Assembly: GCF_005954645.2 (NCBI RefSeq)
Contig: NZ_CP040695.2
Location: forward strand, 4,154,001-4,218,000
DNA from: Nocardioides sp. S-1144
GTDB lineage: Bacteria > Actinomycetota > Actinomycetes > Propionibacteriales > Nocardioidaceae
Length of the DNA stretch: 64,000 nt
Reading direction: 5' to 3'
Part shown: positions 60,249-64,000 of the stretch, one piece after another
Layout: the number at the start of each line of letters is the position of its first letter
Numbering within the stretch: position 1 is the first letter of the stretch
The notes under the pieces: model-generated
Database searches by the model: none
Seen by the model: the letters and a program-made list of their open reading frames with translations, nothing else
What the model was told of the DNA's origin: nothing
Position numbers and translations under genes: made by a program

Positions 60249-60307
60249 GCAATTGCCGCGATTTGGGCAGCTTTCTCGGCGCCGACTGGCCACACGTCGG
60301 CAATTGC
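60249..60307. repeat. GCAATTGCCG inverted repeat, related to 56789-56849
   Basis: GCAATTGCCG (60249-60258) and its inverse CGGCAATTGC (60298-60307) flank about 40 bases that diverge from the other copy. It lies between two minus-strand genes, in a 187-bp gap otherwise without recognisable content. Confidence 0.7.
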
Positions 60308-60333
60308 ACGGCTCAGGCCAGCTCGGGGCGGGG

Positions 60334-61506
60334 TCAGTAGCTCTTCGGCAGCCCCAGCGAGTGCATGGCGACGAAGTTGAGGATCATCTCGCGGCTGACC
60401 GGGGCGATGCGCCCGGCGCGGGTCGCGACGAGGAGGCCGGCCATGCCGTACTCCTGGCTGATGCCGTAGCCGCCGTGGGTCTGCACCGCGCGGTCGACGG
60501 CGTCGCAGGCGGCCTCGGCGGCGGCGTACTTGGCCATGTTGGCAGCCTCGCCGGCGGCCATCTCGTCGCCGGCGTCGTAGAGGGCGGCGGCCTTCTGGGT
60601 CATCAGCCGGGCCATCTCGATCTCGATGTGGCTCTGCGCGAGCGGGTGCGCGACGGCCTGGTGGGCACCGATCGGGGTCTGGAAGACGGTGCGCTCCTTG
60701 GCGTAGGCCGTCGCCCGGTCCAGGGCGTAGCGGGCCAGGCCGGTGCTGAACGACGCCGCCATGATCCGCTCGGGGTTGAGCCCGGCGAAGAGCTGCACCA
60801 GCCCGCCGTTCTCGTCGCCGACGAGCGCGTCGGCGGGGAGGCGGACGTCGTCGAGGAAGACCTGGAACTGCCGCTCGGGGCTGACGATCTCCATCGGGAT
60901 CGGCGTGTGCTCGAGGCCCTCGGCGTCGGTCGGGACGACGAACAGGCACGGCTTGAGCTTGCCGGTCCGCGCGTCCTCGGTGCGGGCGACGACCAGCACG
61001 TTGTCGGCCTCGTCGACGCCGGAGATCCAGATCTTCTGCCCCTTCAGCACCCACCCGTCGCCGTCGCGGCGCGCGGTCGTGGTGATGTTGTGGGTGTTGG
61101 TGCCGGCGTCCGGCTCGGTGATGGCGAAGGCCATCGTGCCGGTGCCGTCGCACAGCCCGGGCAGCCACCGCCGCTTCTGCTCCTCGGTGCCGTAGCGGGC
61201 GATCACGGTGCCGCAGATCGCGGGGCTGACGACCATGAGCAGCAGCGGGCAGCCCTGCGCGGCGAGCTCCTCGCACACGGCCGCGATGTCGCCGATGCCG
61301 CCGCCCCCGCCGCCGTGCTCCTCGGGGATGTTGATGCCGAGGTAGCCGTTCCGGCCGATCTCGAGCCACAGCTCGGTCGTCTTCTCCCCCGACCGGGCCT
61401 TCTCGGTGAACCACTCGCGGCCGTAGCCGCCGGCCAGCTTGGCGACCTGCTTGCGCAGCTCCTGGCGCTCCTCGGACTCGGTGAAGCCGACCTGACCGGT
61501 GCTCAT
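60334..61506 (-). CDS. Acyl-CoA dehydrogenase (FadE12-like)
   Basis: 390 residues. FAD-enzyme signatures: MAFAITEPDAGTNTHNITTTARRDGDGW (split: MAFAITEPDAGTN), GQKIWISGVDEADNVLVV, FLDDVRLPADALVGDENG, and GGYGISQEYGM near the C terminus. The text resembles M. tuberculosis FadE12 closely (for example TTELW, SPERQFQVFLDDVRLPADALVG and FAGLNPERIM), and the gene order with a biotin carboxylase and carboxyltransferase matches fadE12-accA2-accD2. Overlaps the carboxylase stop (ATGA). Substrate unknown; branched or odd-chain acyl-CoA likely. Confidence 0.93.
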   Translation of the reverse strand: MSTGQVGFTESEERQELRKQVAKLAGGYGREWFTEKARSGEKTTELWLEIGRNGYLGINIPEEHGGGGGGIGDIAAVCEELAAQGCPLLLMVVSPAICGTVIARYGTEEQKRRWLPGLCDGTGTMAFAITEPDAGTNTHNITTTARRDGDGWVLKGQKIWISGVDEADNVLVVARTEDARTGKLKPCLFVVPTDAEGLEHTPIPMEIVSPERQFQVFLDDVRLPADALVGDENGGLVQLFAGLNPERIMAASFSTGLARYALDRATAYAKERTVFQTPIGAHQAVAHPLAQSHIEIEMARLMTQKAAALYDAGDEMAAGEAANMAKYAAAEAACDAVDRAVQTHGGYGISQEYGMAGLLVATRAGRIAPVSREMILNFVAMHSLGLPKSY

Positions 61507-63458
61507 GACCCATCTCCTTCCGACGCCGTCTCCACGACGGCGAGAACCTCACCGGCGGCGACCTGCGCACCGGCCTCGACGTTGACCTCCGTGACGGTGC
61601 CGCTGGTGGGCGCCTTCACGGTGTGCTGCATCTTCATCGCCTCGAGGACCAGGACGGCGTCGCCGGCCCCCACCTGCTGGCCGGCCTCGACGGCGACCCG
61701 GACGACGGTGCCCGGCATCGGTGCCAGCAGGCTCCCGCTGGCCACCGCGTCGGCGGGGTCGACGAACCAGGGGACGACGTGCAGCCGGGTGTGGCCGCCG
61801 GGGCCGTCGACGTCGACCGCTCCCGCCCCGGACACCGCGACGGCGTAGGTCCTCCGCACGCCGTCGGTCTCGAGCACCACGGCGTCCGGGCCGGCCGCCA
61901 CGACGACGAAGCCGTCGACGCGGTAGCCGTCGCGGCCGCCGTACCACTCGACGACCTGCTCCCCGGGGTGGTCCGCACCGGGCGCGGCGGCGAAGGTCGT
62001 GCGCTGCGGCTGGCTGACGACGTTGCGCCACCCGACCGGCACGCCGTGCTGGACGACGCGGGCGAGCCGGGCCCGCTCGGCCAGGGCGACCGCGGCCGCG
62101 ACCGGGGCGCCGGCGTCGCCGACCAGGCCCACGGCGAGCGGGTGCTCGTCGAGGAAGGCGGTGCTGACCTCACCGGCGAGGAACGCCTCGTCGCGCAGGA
62201 CGGCGACCAGCTGGTCGCGGTTGGTGGTCAGCCCGTGGATGCGGGCCCGGGCCAGCGCCGAGGCGAGCTTGCGGGCGGCCTGCTCGCGGGTCGCCGCGTG
62301 GGCCACGACCTTGGCCAGCATCGCGTCGTAGTGCGTGGAGACCTCGCTGCCCGACTCGAAGCCGGCGTCGACGCGCACGCCGCCGTCGGTCGGCACCTCG
62401 AACGTCGTGAGCCGGCCGCTCTGCGGTTGGTAGCCGGCGGCGGGGTCCTCGGCGTAGAGCCGGGCCTCGATCGCGTGACCGACCGGTGCCGACTCGTCGA
62501 GACCGGGTGCGTGGTGGTGCACGACGCGGCCCTCGGCGACCAGGAGCTGGAGCTCGACCAGGTCGACGCCGTGCACCATCTCGGTGACGGGGTGCTCGAC
62601 CTGCAGGCGGGTGTTCATCTCGAGGAACCAGAAGATGTCCTTCTCGTCGTCGTAGAGGAACTCCACGGTGCCGGCCCCGAGGTAGTCGATCGCGGCGGCC
62701 GCGGCCCGGCCGGCGGCGTGCAGCGCCTCGCGGGTGGCGTCGGAGAGCCCCGGGGCCGGCGCCTCCTCCACGACCTTCTGGTGGCGCCGCTGCAACGAGC
62801 AGTCGCGCTCGCCGAGCACGATGACGCCGTCGTCGGTGCCGAGCACCTGCACCTCCACGTGGCGCCCGCGCTCGACGTAGGGCTCGACGAAGACGGTGCC
62901 GTCGCCGAAGGCCGACTCCGCCTCGGCGCGGGCCTGCTCGACCTCGGCGGCCAGCGACGCCAGCGACCGGACGACGCGCATGCCGCGTCCCCCGCCGCCG
63001 GCGCTGGCCTTCACCAGCAGCGGCAGGTCCGCCTCGGTCGGCTCCGCCGGCGCCTCGAGCACCGGGACGCCGGCCGCGGCCATGATCTGCTTGGCCCGGA
63101 TCTTGGAGCCCATCTGCTCCATCGACTCCGGCGACGGGCCGACCCACGTGAGCCCCACCGCCGCGACGGCGCGCGCGAGGTCGGCGTTCTCCGAGAGGAA
63201 CCCGTAGCCCGGGTGGACGGCGTCCGCCCCGGCCCGCTTGGCCGCCTCGATCACCAGGTCGGCGCGCAGGTAGGTCTCGGCCGGGCTCGTGCCCGGCAGC
63301 CGGACGACGTGGTCGGCCTCGCGCACGTAGGGCAGGTCGGCGTCGGCGTCGGAGTGGAGGGCGACGGTCTCGATGCCGAGCCGGCGGCAGGTGCGGAAGA
63401 CGCGGCTGGCGATCTCGGCCCGGTTGGCGACGAGCAGGCGGGTGATCATCGCGCTCAC
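61503..63458 (-). CDS. Acyl-CoA carboxylase alpha chain (biotin carboxylase + BCCP, AccA2-like)
   Basis: 651 residues. Biotin carboxylase domain (about 1-450) with RLLVANRAEIASRVFRTC, the glycine loop VKASAGGGGRGMRV, and FLEMNTRLQVEHPVTEMV. A C-terminal biotinyl domain has the modified lysine in LEAMKMQHTV. It carboxylates biotin with ATP and bicarbonate. GTG 63458 overlaps the carboxyltransferase stop (GTGA); ATG 63449 is an alternative start. Confidence 0.93.
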   Translation of the reverse strand: MSAMITRLLVANRAEIASRVFRTCRRLGIETVALHSDADADLPYVREADHVVRLPGTSPAETYLRADLVIEAAKRAGADAVHPGYGFLSENADLARAVAAVGLTWVGPSPESMEQMGSKIRAKQIMAAAGVPVLEAPAEPTEADLPLLVKASAGGGGRGMRVVRSLASLAAEVEQARAEAESAFGDGTVFVEPYVERGRHVEVQVLGTDDGVIVLGERDCSLQRRHQKVVEEAPAPGLSDATREALHAAGRAAAAAIDYLGAGTVEFLYDDEKDIFWFLEMNTRLQVEHPVTEMVHGVDLVELQLLVAEGRVVHHHAPGLDESAPVGHAIEARLYAEDPAAGYQPQSGRLTTFEVPTDGGVRVDAGFESGSEVSTHYDAMLAKVVAHAATREQAARKLASALARARIHGLTTNRDQLVAVLRDEAFLAGEVSTAFLDEHPLAVGLVGDAGAPVAAAVALAERARLARVVQHGVPVGWRNVVSQPQRTTFAAAPGADHPGEQVVEWYGGRDGYRVDGFVVVAAGPDAVVLETDGVRRTYAVAVSGAGAVDVDGPGGHTRLHVVPWFVDPADAVASGSLLAPMPGTVVRVAVEAGQQVGAGDAVLVLEAMKMQHTVKAPTSGTVTEVNVEAGAQVAAGEVLAVVETASEGDGS

Positions 63459-64000
63459 ATCCTGAAGACGCCGAAGCGGTCGGTGCCCGCGTACGGCTTG
63501 TTCTCGATGACGGAGAGGCAGATGCCCAGGACGGTGCGGGTGTCGCGGGGGTCGATGACGCCGTCGTCGTAGAGCATCCCGGACAGGAAGTGCGGCAGCG
63601 ACTGCTCCTCGATCTGGGCCTCGACCATCGCCTTGACGCCGGCGAAGCCGTCGGCGTCGAAGGTCTCGCCCCTCGACTCCGCCGAGGTGCGCGCCACGAT
63701 CTCCAGGACGCCGGCCAGCTGGGCCGGGCCCATCACCGCCGACTTCGCGCTCGGCCAGGTGAAGAGGAACCGCGGGTCGAAGGCGCGGCCGTTCATGCCG
63801 TAGTTGCCGGCCCCGTAGGAGGCGCCCATCACCACGGTCAGGTGCGGGACGGTGGAGTTGCTGATCGCGTTGATCATCATCGCGCCGTGCTTGATGATCC
63901 CGCCCTGCTCGTACTCCGCGCCGACCATGTAGCCGGTCGTGTTGTGCAGGAACAGCAGGGGCGTGTCGCTCTGGTTGGCCAGCTGCACGAACTGCGCGGC
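63455..64000 (-). CDS. Acyl-CoA carboxylase beta chain (carboxyltransferase, AccD2-like), partial
   Basis: C-terminal 181 residues; the gene continues beyond the right edge. Carboxyltransferase signatures: LLFLHNTTGYMVGAEYEQGGIIKHGA (split: HNTTGYMVG and GGIIKHGA), VVMGASYGAGNYGMNGRAFDPRF and YDDGVIDPRDTR near the end. The HNTTGYMVG version with GGIIKHGAMM is typical of methylcrotonyl/geranyl-type carboxylases, not acetyl- or propionyl-CoA-type. Works with the alpha chain coded after it. Confidence 0.92.
   Translation of the reverse strand, partial: AAQFVQLANQSDTPLLFLHNTTGYMVGAEYEQGGIIKHGAMMINAISNSTVPHLTVVMGASYGAGNYGMNGRAFDPRFLFTWPSAKSAVMGPAQLAGVLEIVARTSAESRGETFDADGFAGVKAMVEAQIEEQSLPHFLSGMLYDDGVIDPRDTRTVLGICLSVIENKPYAGTDRFGVFRM

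Overview
The window comes from a high-GC (roughly 70% or more) actinobacterium, most likely Nocardioides or another member of the Nocardioidaceae. Support comes from the strong G/C third-position bias, the DUF2510 membrane proteins, an actinobacterial HelR-type RNA polymerase recycling ATPase, a SigK/RskA locus syntenic with that of Mycobacterium, and many start codons placed 6-7 nt after a -10-like hexamer with no Shine-Dalgarno sequence. The content is chromosomal. I see no tRNA, rRNA, CRISPR array, transposase, integrase or phage structural gene.

Layout. 1-190: end of an unrecognised gene. 191-330: tandem palindromic repeats. 337-3973: branched-chain 2-oxoacid dehydrogenase E1alpha-E1beta-E2 operon. 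4216-9702: SRPBCC protein, zinc/cation efflux protein, glutathionyl-hydroquinone-reductase-like protein, and two DUF2510/DUF4878 membrane proteins on either side of a zinc metallopeptidase. 9818-17096: lipoprotein plus the transglutaminase / circularly permuted ATP-grasp-alpha-E / DUF2126 operon. 17209-19055: ArsR-type regulator and MFS exporter. 19084-19294: triple hairpin repeat. 19342-25427: HisC-type aminotransferase, DHFR-like protein, VanZ-like protein, TetR regulator with carotenoid oxygenase, and DDAH-like hydrolase with GntR regulator. 25522-29050: PoxB-like enzyme, small membrane protein, low-molecular-weight phosphatase and fructosamine kinase. 29091-31795: MprA/MprB-like two-component system and DUF3558 lipoprotein. 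31785-37855: PabA/PabB, NfeD/flotillin and an orphan PhzE-like synthase.

37898-45057 is the most unusual part. A TPR-CHAT (caspase-like) protease is divergent from an intracellular subtilisin-like protease. Close by is a sigma-factor operon with a small sigma-associated protein. A glutamine-synthetase-like gene broken by two one-base frameshifts lies between them.

45121-48214: HelR and an enoyl-CoA hydratase. 48307-58509: molybdopterin oxidoreductase, fasciclin lipoprotein, SigK, RskA, a fused FAD-oxidase/DUF1365 protein, two consecutive cyclopropane-fatty-acid-synthase-family methyltransferases, DUF1295 and a serine hydrolase. This looks like one redox- and lipid-modifying envelope programme controlled by SigK. 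58531-64000: two membrane proteins, then an acyl-CoA dehydrogenase/biotin carboxylase/carboxyltransferase operon resembling fadE12-accA2-accD2 of M. tuberculosis; the last gene runs off the window.

Across the window, intergenic gaps repeatedly hold palindromic elements of three unrelated sequence families. Three divergent regulator/target pairs carry clear palindromic operator candidates. All functional calls rest on reading protein motifs by eye; no database search was possible.
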